From Halolamina litorea (GTDB lineage Archaea > Halobacteriota > Halobacteria > Halobacteriales > Haloferacaceae): a DNA stretch of 64,000 nucleotides. A model generated the notes under the pieces. The model was not told the origin of the DNA. It did no database searches and was given only the letters and a program-made list of their open reading frames with translations. The stretch spans positions 310,001 through 374,000 of the forward strand of contig NZ_JANHGR010000002.1 of assembly GCF_026616205.1 (NCBI RefSeq), written 5' to 3'. How positions within the stretch are numbered: position 1 is the stretch's first letter; the number at the start of each line of letters is the position of its first letter. Of the stretch, positions 1-9,257 are shown in pieces. A program made the position numbers and the translations under genes.

Positions 1-335
1 AGCAAGTCCTCCCCGTCGACCTGTTCGGTGGGGAAGACGGTGTAGGACTCGTCGGCGAAGAACTGCTCGCCGCTCGGGCTGAGGTCGAGCACGCGGACGT
101 CCGAGAGGTCGATGCCGAGCGCGGCCGCGTTGCGTCGGAGCTCGTGCTCCCGCTCCTCGAAGCCAACGTAGAGGCCGTCCCCGCCCGCGGCGAGGAACTG
201 CAGGGCGAGGATCGTCTTCCCGGTTCCGTGTCCCCCGTAGACGATGGTGGTCTGTCCTTCCGGAACCCCCCCGTACAACACGTCGTCGAGCCCCGGCGTG
301 CCGGACGGGATCTTCGAAAGATCCTCCGCGTTCAT
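1..335 (-). CDS. KaiC-like RecA-superfamily ATPase (partial, C-terminus outside window)
   Basis: The visible 111 residues start MNAEDLSKIPSGTPGLDDVL and carry a Walker A loop GGHGTGKT near residues 34-41, followed by LQFL and the GLYVGFEERE segment. This is the usual opening of haloarchaeal KaiC-type P-loop ATPases (signal-transduction or gas-vesicle/taxis-type RecA paralogues). The target is not visible. A TATA-like box at 360-366 lies about 28 nt upstream of the ATG, supporting a leaderless start. The gene continues beyond base 1, so the number of KaiC domains is unknown. Confidence 0.85.
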   Translation of the reverse strand, partial: MNAEDLSKIPSGTPGLDDVLYGGVPEGQTTIVYGGHGTGKTILALQFLAAGGDGLYVGFEEREHELRRNAAALGIDLSDVRVLDLSPSGEQFFADESYTVFPTEQVDGEDL

Positions 336-359
336 GGGGTGTCTCTCTACCGGATTAGC

Positions 360-366
360 ATAAATT
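360..366 (-). promoter_or_regulatory. TATA-like box of the KaiC-like gene
   Basis: On the minus strand this reads AATTTAT, centred about 28 nt before the ATG at 335, the spacing expected for a leaderless archaeal transcript. Confidence 0.5.
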
Positions 367-454
367 GCCGGGCCATTCGGACCCGACCCCCCGGACCGGG
401 GTAGTTCGCTATCCTCGCATGCGGTTTATCGATCGCCCCGTCCCCGTCCGTGGC

Positions 455-460
455 TTTATA
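455..460 (+). promoter_or_regulatory. TATA-like box ahead of the smc-scpA gene group
   Basis: The hexamer tttata is centred about 26 nt upstream of the ATG at 484. It is the only clear promoter ahead of the coiled-coil gene, smc and scpA, which follow with gaps of 6 and 9 bp, so the three are probably cotranscribed from here. Confidence 0.55.
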
Positions 461-483
461 CAGGTGGCCTCGGTAATCCGCCC

Positions 484-858
484 ATGAGCAACCGAGCCGA
501 CGACCTCGAGTCGCAAGTCGCGGACCTCCAAGCAACCGTCGACGGGCTGACCGAGGAACTCGTCGAGACCAAAGAGCGGGTCCGCCAACTCGAGCAGACG
601 ACCAAGGAACTCGAGGCGGAGGCCGAGGCGGCGAAGAACCAGTCCCAGCAGCGCGTGACGGCGACCCAGAGCCAAGGCGAGAGTCGGAGTACGGCACAGG
701 AGCAGGCCGACGCCCGCGGCACCGACGAGCGACGTGACGCCGAGTTCGTCGCCAACCGCGACACCACCGAGGAGGCCGCTCAGGAGGCAGAGCCGGCCGC
801 CACCGAGACCGAGGAGGACTCCGACGACGACGACGGCGACGACATCATCGTCGCGTAA
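484..858 (+). CDS. small acidic coiled-coil protein upstream of Smc
   Basis: A 124-residue protein. Residues about 5-55 form a heptad-rich coiled coil (LESQVADLQATVDGL and on). The rest is a low-complexity Glu/Asp/Gln-rich tail ending in an aspartate run and IIVA. No enzymatic motif is visible. Only 6 bp separate it from smc and it has the only obvious promoter, so it is probably cotranscribed with smc and scpA. A role as an accessory to the condensin complex is inference from position; I do not recognise a characterised homologue. Confidence 0.8.
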   Translation: MSNRADDLESQVADLQATVDGLTEELVETKERVRQLEQTTKELEAEAEAAKNQSQQRVTATQSQGESRSTAQEQADARGTDERRDAEFVANRDTTEEAAQEAEPAATETEEDSDDDDGDDIIVA

Positions 859-864
859 GGTCGC

Positions 865-3800
865 ATGCACATTCAGGAACTCGTTCTGGACGATTTCAAG
901 AGCTTCGGGCGTGAGACCCACATCCCGTTCTACGAGGACTTCACCGTCATCACCGGGCCCAACGGCTCGGGGAAGTCGAACATCATCGACGGGGTGCTGT
1001 TCGCGCTGGGGCTCGCCCGTACGCGTGGCATCCGCGCGGAGAAGCTCACGGACCTGATCTACAACCCCGGCGGCGAGGGAACGACGACCGGCGGCCCCCG
1101 AGAGGCGTCGGTGACGGTCGTGCTGGACAACTCCGACGGCACCCTCACCCGCTCGCAGGTCACCACCGCCGCCGGCAGCGACAACGTCGGCGACGTGGAG
1201 GAGATCACGGTCAAACGCCGCGTGAAAGAGACCGACGACAACTACTACTCCTACTACTACCTCAACGGCCGCTCCACGAACCTCTCGGACATTCAGGACC
1301 TGCTGGCGCAGGCCGGCATCACCCCCGAGGGCTACAACGTCGTCATGCAGGGCGACGTGACCGAGATCATCAACATGACTCCCTACCAGCGGCGGGGGAT
1401 CATCGACGAGATCGCCGGCGTCGCCGAGTTCGACGCGAAGAAGGAGTCGGCCCGCGAGGAACTCGAAGTCGTCGAGGAGCGCGTCGACGAGGCAGACCTC
1501 CGGATCGAGGAGAAGGAGGACCGACTCGACCAGTTGGCCGACGAGCGCGAGACAGCCCTCGAGTACCAGGAGCTCCGCGACGAGCGCGAGGAGTACGAGG
1601 GCTACCTCAGAGCCGCCGAACTGGAGGAGAAGCGCGCGGACCTCGAACGGACCGAGTCGAAGATCGACGACGCCGAGGCCGACCTCGAAGGGAAGCGGGC
1701 CGCCCTCGACGAGGCCGAGGGGAAACTCACCCGGCTCGAGGACGACCTCGACGAACTCGACTCGGAGATCGAGCGGACCGGCGAGGACGAACAGCTCCGG
1801 GTCAAAAGCGAGATCGAGGAGGTCAAAGGCGAGATCGCCCGGCTGGAGGACCGCATCGAGGCCAGCCAGGAGCGCATCGACGAGGCCGACGCCGAGCGCC
1901 GCAGCGCGTTCGTCGACATCGACCGCAAGGAAGAGGAGATCGAGGAACTGGACGACGAGATCCGGAGCCTGAAAGTCGAGAAAGCCAACGTCAAAAGCGA
2001 GATCGTCTCGAAGGAGACCGACCTCGCCGAGGTCGAAGCCGAGATCGAGAACGTCGACACCGCCTTCGACGAACTCAAAGCCGACCTCCAGACCGCGAAG
2101 GACGAACTGGAGTCCCTGCGCGAGGCGAAAAACGAGAAACAGCGCGAGAAGGACCGCCTGCTCGACGAGGCCCGTCGGCGCTCGAACCGCGTCAGCGACG
2201 CCGAGGACGAGCTACAGGAGGTCCGCGACTCGCTGCCGGACCTCAAAGCGCGGGTCTCGAACCTCCACTCGGAACTGAACAAAGCCGAGAAAAACGAGTC
2301 GACGGCCGACGGGATGGTCGAGGACCTCAAGGAGCGCAAGCAGGAACTCAAAGGCGACCTCTCGACGGTCGACGAGAAGCTCCGGACCCGGCGCAACGAG
2401 TACGCCGAACTGGAGGCCAAAGCGGGCGACACCGGCGACACCTCGTGGCCCCGCGCGGTCACGTCGATCAAGAACGCCGGCAAGCGCGGCGTCCACGGTC
2501 CCGTGGGCGAACTCGCCTCCGTCCCTCGGGAGTACGCCGAAGCCTGTGAGACCGCCGCCGGCGGCCGCCTCGCCAACGTCGTCGTCGACGACGACGGCGT
2601 CGGTTCGGAGTGTATCGACTACCTGAAGTCCCGGAACGCGGGCCGGGCGACGTTCCTCCCGATGACGGAGATGGACGACCGCAGCCTGCCCCGCGAGCCG
2701 AACGACCCCGGCGTCGTCGGCTTCGCCCGTGACCTCGTGGACTACGAGGACCGCTACTCGGGTATCTTCTCCTACGTCCTCGGCTCCACGCTGGTCGTCG
2801 AGGACATGGACACCGCCCGGCACCTGATGGGCCAGTACCGAATGGTCACGCTCTCGGGCGATCTGGTGGAGAAGTCCGGCGCCATGACCGGCGGCTCCGG
2901 CGGCGGGTCGCGGTACAGCTTCAGCAAGTCCGGCGGCGGCCGACTCGAACGGCTGGCCGAGGAGATCCACGACCTCGAGGACGAGCGCCGTTCGATCCAG
3001 AGCGACCTCGACGGCGTCGAGGACGACCTCACCGACGCCCGCGAACGCAAGACGGCGGCGACCGAGAAGGTGCGTTCGATCGAGACCGACATCGCGAGCG
3101 CCGAGGACGACGTGGCCGACGCCGAGGCCCGGATCGAGGAACTGGAGGACGAACTCGCCGACCTCCGGGAGGAGCGCGAGGAAGTCGACGCGGAGATGAC
3201 GGAACTGGACGCCGAGATCGCCGACCTCGACGCCGAGATCGAGGAGACGGAGGCCGAGATCGCCGAGATCGAGGCCGAGATGGCCGACTCGGAGATCCCC
3301 GAACTCTCCGCGCGCGCCGACGAGATCCGCGAGGAGATCGAGGCGTTGGAGGACCGCAGCGACGACCTCGACGCCGACCTCGCCGACCGCCGCCGCGAAC
3401 AGGAGTACGCCGAGGACGCCCTCGACGACCTCCACGAGACCGTCGAGTCCGCCCAGAACCGCAAGGCAGAACTCGAAGACGACATCGCCGAGTTCGAGGC
3501 CGCCATCGAGGAGCAGCAGGACCTGCTGGCGGAGAAACGCGAGACGGTCGAGGAGCTCGAAGAGCAGCTCGCGGACCTCAAAGCCGAGCGTGAGGAGCTC
3601 AAAGCCGAGGTACGGGACGCCAGATCGACGCGTGACGAGCGCAAGGACGCCGCGGACAAGGTCGAGTCCCGCCTCGACTCGCTGAAACGCAGCGCGGTCG
3701 CGCTGAGCGAGGAGATCTCCGACCTCAGCAGCAAAGTCGGCGACTACGACCCCAAGGAGATCCCCGACCACGACGAGGTCGAGTCGGAGATCGAGCGCCT

Positions 3801-4449
3801 GACCGCCGCCATGGAGGCGTTGGAGCCGGTCAACATGCTCGCCATCGACGACTACGACGAGGTCGAGGACGACCTCGAAGAACTCCGCGAACAGCGCCGC
3901 GTGCTCGTCGAGGAGCGCGACGGGATCGAGGAGCGCATCGAGGGGTTCGAACAGCGCAAGGTCGAGACGTTCATGGAGGCGTTCGAGGCCATCGACGAGC
4001 AGTTCCAGCACATCTTCTCGCGGCTCTCGGACGGCTCGGGCGAACTGGTACTCGAGAACCCCGAGGACCCCTTCGAGGAGGGGCTGACGATGAAGGCCCA
4101 GCCCGCGGACAAGCCGGTCCAGCGGCTGGACGCCATGAGCGGCGGGGAGAAGTCCCTGACCGCGCTGGCGTTCATCTTCGCGATCCAGCGCCACAACCCC
4201 GCGCCGTTCTACGCGCTCGACGAGGTGGACGCGTTCCTCGACGCCGTCAACGCCGAGCGCGTCGGGGAGATGGTCGACGACCTCGCGGGCGACGCGCAGT
4301 TCGTCGTCGTCAGCCACCGCTCGGCGCTGCTCGACCGCTCCGAGCGCGCCATCGGCGTCACGATGCAGGAGAACAACGTCTCGGCGGTCACGGGGATCGA
4401 CCTCGCGGGCGGCGAGAACCCCGAGGCAGAGGTGGCGACTGATGACTAG
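865..4449 (+). CDS. smc: chromosome segregation/condensation ATPase Smc
   Basis: A 1194-residue SMC protein, the ATPase of archaeal condensin that compacts and segregates chromosomes. The Walker A loop GPNGSGKS is at residues 31-38. Two long Glu/Arg-rich coiled coils flank a globular hinge at about 500-690, which contains the Gly-rich MTGGSGGGSR stretch. The C-terminal head has the ABC signature MSGGEKSL and Walker B FYALDEVDAFLD near residues 1090-1130. Length and order are typical of archaeal Smc. It is followed after 9 bp by the kleisin gene scpA. A very acidic, Asp/Glu-heavy coiled coil is as expected for a haloarchaeon. Confidence 0.97.
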   Translation: MHIQELVLDDFKSFGRETHIPFYEDFTVITGPNGSGKSNIIDGVLFALGLARTRGIRAEKLTDLIYNPGGEGTTTGGPREASVTVVLDNSDGTLTRSQVTTAAGSDNVGDVEEITVKRRVKETDDNYYSYYYLNGRSTNLSDIQDLLAQAGITPEGYNVVMQGDVTEIINMTPYQRRGIIDEIAGVAEFDAKKESAREELEVVEERVDEADLRIEEKEDRLDQLADERETALEYQELRDEREEYEGYLRAAELEEKRADLERTESKIDDAEADLEGKRAALDEAEGKLTRLEDDLDELDSEIERTGEDEQLRVKSEIEEVKGEIARLEDRIEASQERIDEADAERRSAFVDIDRKEEEIEELDDEIRSLKVEKANVKSEIVSKETDLAEVEAEIENVDTAFDELKADLQTAKDELESLREAKNEKQREKDRLLDEARRRSNRVSDAEDELQEVRDSLPDLKARVSNLHSELNKAEKNESTADGMVEDLKERKQELKGDLSTVDEKLRTRRNEYAELEAKAGDTGDTSWPRAVTSIKNAGKRGVHGPVGELASVPREYAEACETAAGGRLANVVVDDDGVGSECIDYLKSRNAGRATFLPMTEMDDRSLPREPNDPGVVGFARDLVDYEDRYSGIFSYVLGSTLVVEDMDTARHLMGQYRMVTLSGDLVEKSGAMTGGSGGGSRYSFSKSGGGRLERLAEEIHDLEDERRSIQSDLDGVEDDLTDARERKTAATEKVRSIETDIASAEDDVADAEARIEELEDELADLREEREEVDAEMTELDAEIADLDAEIEETEAEIAEIEAEMADSEIPELSARADEIREEIEALEDRSDDLDADLADRRREQEYAEDALDDLHETVESAQNRKAELEDDIAEFEAAIEEQQDLLAEKRETVEELEEQLADLKAEREELKAEVRDARSTRDERKDAADKVESRLDSLKRSAVALSEEISDLSSKVGDYDPKEIPDHDEVESEIERLTAAMEALEPVNMLAIDDYDEVEDDLEELREQRRVLVEERDGIEERIEGFEQRKVETFMEAFEAIDEQFQHIFSRLSDGSGELVLENPEDPFEEGLTMKAQPADKPVQRLDAMSGGEKSLTALAFIFAIQRHNPAPFYALDEVDAFLDAVNAERVGEMVDDLAGDAQFVVVSHRSALLDRSERAIGVTMQENNVSAVTGIDLAGGENPEAEVATDD

Positions 4450-4458
4450 TGGGGACCG

Positions 4459-5475
4459 ATGAGCGAGGACGAGGAGTTCTCGTTCAGCCTCTCGCCCGAC
4501 CGCCCCGAGACCGGCGACCCGGGCGTCGACGACGGCCTGCTCAGCGAGGAGGCGACGGACGACGACGCCGACGAGAGCGAGGGCGAAGTCGAACCCGTCG
4601 AAGTGCTCGTCAACCTCGCCGAGGCCGGCGAAATCGACCCGTGGGACATCGACATCGTCGCCGTCACCGACGCGTTTCTCGAGGAACTGGACTCGGCTGA
4701 CCTCCGGGCCTCGGGTCGGGCGCTGTTCTACGCCTCGGTCCTACTGCGGATGAAGTCCGACGCCATGCTCGGGGAGAACGAACCCGACGAGCCGGAGCCG
4801 GACCCGTGGGAGTTGGCGATGGAGGGCGATGCGCCCCCGCCCGGCGAGGACGCCGGCTTCGACCCCGTCGATCAGTTGGAAGCGGAGATGGACCGCCGGC
4901 TGGAGCGCAAATCCACCCGCGGCACCCCCGAGACGCTGGACGAACTGGTCAGGGAACTCCGGGACGCCGAGCGCGGGACGTGGTGGAAGGAGTCCCGCAG
5001 CTACGACACGACTGACTCGCCGGGCGGGTTCGAGCGCGGCCCGCAGACGCTCGACTACCACGCCGGCGACGACTTCCGGCGCGACGCCGAGCCGACCGAG
5101 GCGGACGTGACCGACACCACTCACAGCGAGGACATCGACGCCGTCATCGCCGACGTGGACGCCGCCCTGACCGACCAGTACGACCGCGGCCGCGATGAGG
5201 TGCTGTTCGCGGAGGTCCGCGATGCCGGCGGCCGGCCGGTGATGACGTACCTCGCCCTGCTGTTCCTCTCGAACCGCGGCGACGCGCGACTCTCCCAGGA
5301 CGACCTGTTCGGCGACCTCTGGGTACAGGACCCCGAAGCCGTCGATCCGGCGGGGCCGGGCGGTGCCGGTATCGTCGAGGCGGCGGACGGGGCCGAGACC
5401 GGGGCTGGGGCTGCGGGCACCGGGGCGGAGTCGACGGAACCACCGGAGGGCGACGACGGGAGCGACGACGCCTGA
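4459..5475 (+). CDS. scpA: segregation and condensation protein A (kleisin)
   Basis: A 338-residue protein. The segment EPVEVLVNLAEAGEIDPWDIDIVAVTD (about 50-76) followed by ARALFYASVLLRMKSDAML-like helices is the N-terminal ScpA domain that contacts the Smc coiled coil. The middle and the C-terminal winged-helix region (PVMTYLALLFLSNRGDARLSQDDLFGDLWV, about 255-290) binds the Smc head. The last 40 residues are an acidic Gly/Ala tail. It closes the Smc ring; ScpB is not encoded in this window. The start follows smc by 9 bp with a short G-rich stretch in front. Confidence 0.93.
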   Translation: MSEDEEFSFSLSPDRPETGDPGVDDGLLSEEATDDDADESEGEVEPVEVLVNLAEAGEIDPWDIDIVAVTDAFLEELDSADLRASGRALFYASVLLRMKSDAMLGENEPDEPEPDPWELAMEGDAPPPGEDAGFDPVDQLEAEMDRRLERKSTRGTPETLDELVRELRDAERGTWWKESRSYDTTDSPGGFERGPQTLDYHAGDDFRRDAEPTEADVTDTTHSEDIDAVIADVDAALTDQYDRGRDEVLFAEVRDAGGRPVMTYLALLFLSNRGDARLSQDDLFGDLWVQDPEAVDPAGPGGAGIVEAADGAETGAGAAGTGAESTEPPEGDDGSDDA

Positions 5476-5517
5476 GCCGTCCGAAACGCCTAACCGAACC
5501 CCGGGAGAACGACCGGT

Positions 5518-5688
5518 ATGGCTGCTCCAGCGAACATCGTCGGCGAGGCGCTCGACTTCCTCGTCTCGAACCCCCTGTTTACCGTGGTGCTGGCGGGGAT
5601 GCTGGGGTTCGTTTTCTTCATGTATCTGTTAGTGCGCCGGACGCTGTTGGGACTGCGCGAAGGCTACGACAGCGGGAAGAGTCGATGA
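5518..5688 (+). CDS. small single-span membrane protein
   Basis: A 56-residue protein beginning MAAPANIVGEALDFLV with one hydrophobic helix at about 18-41 (FTVVLAGMLGFVFFMYLLV) and a basic tail ending GKSR. A TATA-like cctaac sits about 28 nt upstream of the ATG. It ends 10 bp before the phosphate permease gene, with which it is probably cotranscribed. The function is unknown; it could be a small accessory subunit of the transporter. Confidence 0.75.
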   Translation: MAAPANIVGEALDFLVSNPLFTVVLAGMLGFVFFMYLLVRRTLLGLREGYDSGKSR

Positions 5689-5698
5689 CCGAGGACGG

Positions 5699-6877
5699 AT
5701 GGTAGACCCGGCGACCATCGGGACGGCCGTCGTCGCTGCCCTCGCCAGCCTGTTCATGGCGTGGGCCATCGGCGCCGGCTCCTCGGGGTCGACGCCCTTC
5801 GCCCCCGCGGTCGGCGCCAACGCCATCTCGGTGATGCGCGCGGGGCTGGTGGTCGGGGTCCTGGGCTTTGCCGGCGCGGTGTTGCAGGGCCAGAGCGTCA
5901 CCGAGGCGGTCGGCTCGGAACTCATCGGCGGCGTCTCCATTTCGGCGCTGGCGGCGACGGTCGGCCTGCTGACCGCGGCCATCCTCGTCGCGCTGGGCGT
6001 GTTCAAGGGCTACCCCATCGCCACCGCGTTCACGGTCACCGGCGCCGTCGTCGGCGTCGGCCTCGCGATGGGCGGCACGCCCGCGTGGGCGAAGTACCGA
6101 CAGATCGTGACGCTGTGGGTGCTCACGCCGTTCATCGGCGGCGGGATCGCCTACGTCACCGCGCGACTGCTCCGCGCCGACTGGGTCCCCGAACGCACGC
6201 TCGTCCCCGCACTCGCGGGGCTTGTCGGCGCCATCGTCGCCAACATCCAGTTCGCGCTGCTGGGCGGGAGCGGGGGCGGCGGCTCCATCGCCGGCGAGAT
6301 CGCGCGCCCGATCGGCGAGGGGCTCGCCCTTCGGGCCGGCGCGACCCTCGCCATCGCCGCGCTCGTCGCCACGACCGTCGCCGCCGACGCCAGCCGGGAC
6401 GAGGAGGGCGCCCAGCGCCGGTTCCTGCTCGCTCTCGGCGGGCTGGTCGCGTTCTCCGCGGGCGGCTCGCAGGTCGGGCTGGCCATCGGCCCGCTCGTGC
6501 CGCTGCTCGACACGTTCGACTCCATCCCGGTGTTCGCGCTCCTGTTCGGCGGCGGTATCGGCCTGCTGGCCGGCTCGTGGACGGGCGCACCCCGGATGAT
6601 CAAGGCACTCTCGCAGGACTACTCCAGTCTGGGGCCGCGGCGTTCCATCGCCGCGCTGATCCCGAGTTTCGCCATCGCACAGGTCGCCGTCGCCTTCGGG
6701 ATCCCCGTCTCGTTCAACGAGATCATCGTCTCGGCCATCGTTGGTTCGGGTTTCGCCGCGGGCGGCGCCGGCGTGAGCCGGAAGAAGATGCTGTTCACCG
6801 TGCTCGCGTGGGTCGGATCGCTCGCGCTCTCGCTGGCGGTCAGTTTCGGCGTGATGACCGCCATCGGGGCGCTGTAG
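5699..6877 (+). CDS. pitA: inorganic phosphate transporter, PiT family
   Basis: A 392-residue polytopic membrane protein. The N-terminal signature region SSGSTPFAPAVGANAISVM (about 29-47) is the haloarchaeal form of the PiT GAN motif. A second GxGxxxG-like repeat with NEIIVSAIVGSGFAAG at about 340-356 is the matching C-terminal signature. About ten hydrophobic helices are visible. These permeases take up phosphate or metal-phosphate by ion symport. It is preceded by a 56-residue membrane protein. No PhoU-like gene lies next to it here. Confidence 0.88.
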   Translation: MVDPATIGTAVVAALASLFMAWAIGAGSSGSTPFAPAVGANAISVMRAGLVVGVLGFAGAVLQGQSVTEAVGSELIGGVSISALAATVGLLTAAILVALGVFKGYPIATAFTVTGAVVGVGLAMGGTPAWAKYRQIVTLWVLTPFIGGGIAYVTARLLRADWVPERTLVPALAGLVGAIVANIQFALLGGSGGGGSIAGEIARPIGEGLALRAGATLAIAALVATTVAADASRDEEGAQRRFLLALGGLVAFSAGGSQVGLAIGPLVPLLDTFDSIPVFALLFGGGIGLLAGSWTGAPRMIKALSQDYSSLGPRRSIAALIPSFAIAQVAVAFGIPVSFNEIIVSAIVGSGFAAGGAGVSRKKMLFTVLAWVGSLALSLAVSFGVMTAIGAL

Positions 6878-6916
6878 CCTCGGGCGGCCCCGTCCCTCGA
6901 CACCGTTCCGGCTCCC

Positions 6917-8401
6917 TTACTCCCCGCCCAGTTCCGAGAGGTCCTCGGTCACGACTCCCTCGGGCAGTGTATCCAACGCCTCCGCGGGCCAGTCGTCGTG
7001 GCCCAACGTGAACGTCGTCTCGGGGTTCGCCTCGGCGAGCGCGGCGACGCCGTCGGCGGCGGCGACGTAGGCCACGTCCTCCAGTCGCTCGGGCGTCTCG
7101 GCGTGCAGGGGGTACGTCTCCGAGAGCGACGGCGGGAACGGGCCAAAGGGCGGCTCGACGCGCCAGACGGCGTCGTGGTCGTGGCCGGTGGGTTCGCCGA
7201 ACTCCGTCAGCAGGGTTCGGTCGGGCGTCTCCAGCCGGGCGAGCCGTTCGTGGTGTCGGAGCACTTCGGGGCGGCGGGCGCTCTCGGGGGAGGTGTAGAA
7301 GAACGTCCCCTTCGAGACGCGGTCGCTTTCCTCCAGTTGGTCGGCGTGGTCGAGCAGCGCCCGGAAGCCGTCGGCGCTTGCGGGGTGGGCGCGGGCGCGC
7401 TCCTCGACCAGTTCGAGCAGGCTTCCCTCGCGTATCGCCTGTCGGACCCGACGGATCTCCGCGAAGGTGACGTGGAGGTTGTGCTCGGCCAGCGCGTTCT
7501 CCCGGTCGCGCTCGTCGAGTGCGCGCAGGGAGTCGGGGTCGTGTTCGGTACAGACCGGGCAGGGACAGGGGAGGTAGGAGAGCTCCTCTAGCTGTTCGGT
7601 GCCCCGAACCGTCAGGTAGCGGCCGTCGCGGGCGTAGAGCGCGTAGGCCGCGGAGTCGAACAGGTCACAGCCGACGGCGGCCGCGAGCGCGAACATCATC
7701 GGGTGGCCGGCGCCGAACAGGTGGACCGGACAGTCCGCGCCCAGTCCGCGCTTGGCGGCGGCGGTCACGTCGATCATGTCGTCGTAGCGGTAGCTGTTCA
7801 GCAGGGGGACGACGGCGCCGACGGGGAACACGTCGAGGTCGGTGCTCGCGGCGTGGGACCCGGCCTGCTCCCGGAGGTCGGTGTACGTCGATCCCTGCAC
7901 GGGTGCGTTGACCAGCATCTCGCCGGTATCGACGGCTTCGGCGTCGGCCAGCGCCTCCTCGGTGGCCTCGAGTTCCTCCTCGGCCTGTTCGCGGCTCACG
8001 TCCGGCGGCGTCGGGATGTCGACGGGCGTACCGATGTCCGAGCCGATCTCGTGTTGGAAGTTCAGGATCTCCGTGGTCGTGGTGTCGATCTCGCCGTACT
8101 CCGCCAACTGGAACGATCCCGAGTCGGTGACGATGGCGCCCGGGAAGTCGAGCATCTCGTGGAGTCCCTCCGCCTCCGCGCGCTCCCGGAGGTCGTCGGT
8201 GTTGCGGATGATGTAGGAGTTCGTGATGAGGATCTCGGCGCCGAACTCGTCGTGGAGTCGGCGGGGCGAGATCGTCTGGAGGTTGGGGTTGACGACCGGC
8301 ATCAGCGCCGGTGTCTCGACGGTGACCCCGGCTCGTGGCACCGTCAGCCGGCCGACGCGGGCCATCCCGTCGGTCGCCCGGATCTCGAAAGCGTCGCGCA
8401 T
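6917..8401 (-). CDS. tgtA: tRNA-guanine(15) transglycosylase (archaeosine)
   Basis: A 494-residue enzyme that swaps guanine 15 in the tRNA D-loop for preQ0, the first committed tRNA step to archaeosine. Visible signatures are [20 protein letters not shown] near the N-terminus, the catalytic-site stretch IVTDSGSFQ (about 90-98) and DIPTPPD. The zinc-binding cluster CPCPVC lies at about 278-283. The C-terminal part resembles the helical linker; no clear PUA domain is seen. The partner amidation enzyme RaSEA is encoded at 43682-44761. A TATA-like CTTAGG lies about 28 nt before the ATG. Confidence 0.94.
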   Translation of the reverse strand: MRDAFEIRATDGMARVGRLTVPRAGVTVETPALMPVVNPNLQTISPRRLHDEFGAEILITNSYIIRNTDDLRERAEAEGLHEMLDFPGAIVTDSGSFQLAEYGEIDTTTTEILNFQHEIGSDIGTPVDIPTPPDVSREQAEEELEATEEALADAEAVDTGEMLVNAPVQGSTYTDLREQAGSHAASTDLDVFPVGAVVPLLNSYRYDDMIDVTAAAKRGLGADCPVHLFGAGHPMMFALAAAVGCDLFDSAAYALYARDGRYLTVRGTEQLEELSYLPCPCPVCTEHDPDSLRALDERDRENALAEHNLHVTFAEIRRVRQAIREGSLLELVEERARAHPASADGFRALLDHADQLEESDRVSKGTFFYTSPESARRPEVLRHHERLARLETPDRTLLTEFGEPTGHDHDAVWRVEPPFGPFPPSLSETYPLHAETPERLEDVAYVAAADGVAALAEANPETTFTLGHDDWPAEALDTLPEGVVTEDLSELGGE

Positions 8402-8446
8402 GGCCGAACGTCGGCGTCGCGGCCTAAGGGGGTTCCGTTCGCCGAC

Positions 8447-9214
8447 TCAGGGCAGCACGGCGACGATGGCCGCCGCCGCGTTCCCGCTCTCCTCGACGGC
8501 GCCGGTGGCGACGGCGTACAGCGCGAGGAAGATGATCGCGTCGTAGGTGCCATGGACGAGGATCGGAACCACGAGGTTCCGCGTGTACTCGTAGAGCGCG
8601 CCGAGCAGCAGGCTCGGCCCCATCAGGCCAAGCACCGAGACCAGTACCGACCAGACGTCGGGCCCGACCAACGAGGTCACGTGGATGCCGGCGAAGATCA
8701 CGCTCGCGATGATCACGCCGGGGACCGCCGAGAACTCCTCGCGGAGTCGGTTCTGGACGACGCCCCGAAAGAGCAGTTCCTCGCCCGGCCCGATCAACAG
8801 GTACGCCCCCGGCAGCAGGTAGAGGACGATTTCGGGGTTCTCCATCGCCATGTTGGCGACTTGGTTGCTCGCGGCGTCGGTGCCCGTCGACTGCCGGATC
8901 ATCCCGACGACCACGAGATAGACGAACGACGCCACGAGCGCGCCGATCACCAACCCGAACTCCTTGATCGTGGGGAACCGGAGTCCCAGCGAGCGGAGCG
9001 GGATCTCCCGGGATCGGAGGTAGAGCACCGCCGTTCCCATGAAGCCCAGCCCGGTCAACAACAGCAGCGAGAGCACGACCCCCAACACCGGCGTGATCTC
9101 CACGCCGGCGAGGAGCAACCCGAAGGCGGCGATGGTGGTGATCACGCTCCCGCCCGCAAAGCCGGCGATGCCGATCCCGAGGGCAACGCCGACGGCCCGT
9201 AGCCGTGAATCCAT
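8447..9214 (-). CDS. CPBP-family intramembrane glutamic endopeptidase
   Basis: A 255-residue membrane protein with about eight hydrophobic helices. It has the family motifs EELLFRGVVQNRL (EExxxR), FAGIH, and a final HGTYDAIIF, which together form the active site of CPBP/Rce1-type membrane proteases. Bacterial relatives process prenylated or bacteriocin-like substrates; the substrate here is unknown. I chose the ATG at 9214 over one 9 codons upstream because a TATA-like TGCTTTGG sits 28 nt before it, as for neighbouring leaderless genes. Confidence 0.85.
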   Translation of the reverse strand: MDSRLRAVGVALGIGIAGFAGGSVITTIAAFGLLLAGVEITPVLGVVLSLLLLTGLGFMGTAVLYLRSREIPLRSLGLRFPTIKEFGLVIGALVASFVYLVVVGMIRQSTGTDAASNQVANMAMENPEIVLYLLPGAYLLIGPGEELLFRGVVQNRLREEFSAVPGVIIASVIFAGIHVTSLVGPDVWSVLVSVLGLMGPSLLLGALYEYTRNLVVPILVHGTYDAIIFLALYAVATGAVEESGNAAAAIVAVLP

Positions 9215-9237
9215 GGCCGGAACTGGGGTCCGGACGG

Positions 9238-9245
9238 CCAAAGCA
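9238..9245 (-). promoter_or_regulatory. TATA-like box that decides the CPBP protease start
   Basis: Minus-strand TGCTTTGG is centred about 28 nt before the ATG at 9214. It lies inside the longer reading frame that begins at 9241, so the upstream ATG is unlikely to be used. Confidence 0.4.
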
Positions 9246-9257
9246 GTTGTCCCCGCG

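Noticed and set aside
2212-4317. 701-codon minus-strand frame opposite smc
   Set aside because: High-GC shadow frame. The composition (Val/Leu/Gly/Arg-rich, no motif) mirrors the Smc coding strand, whose domains are unambiguous.
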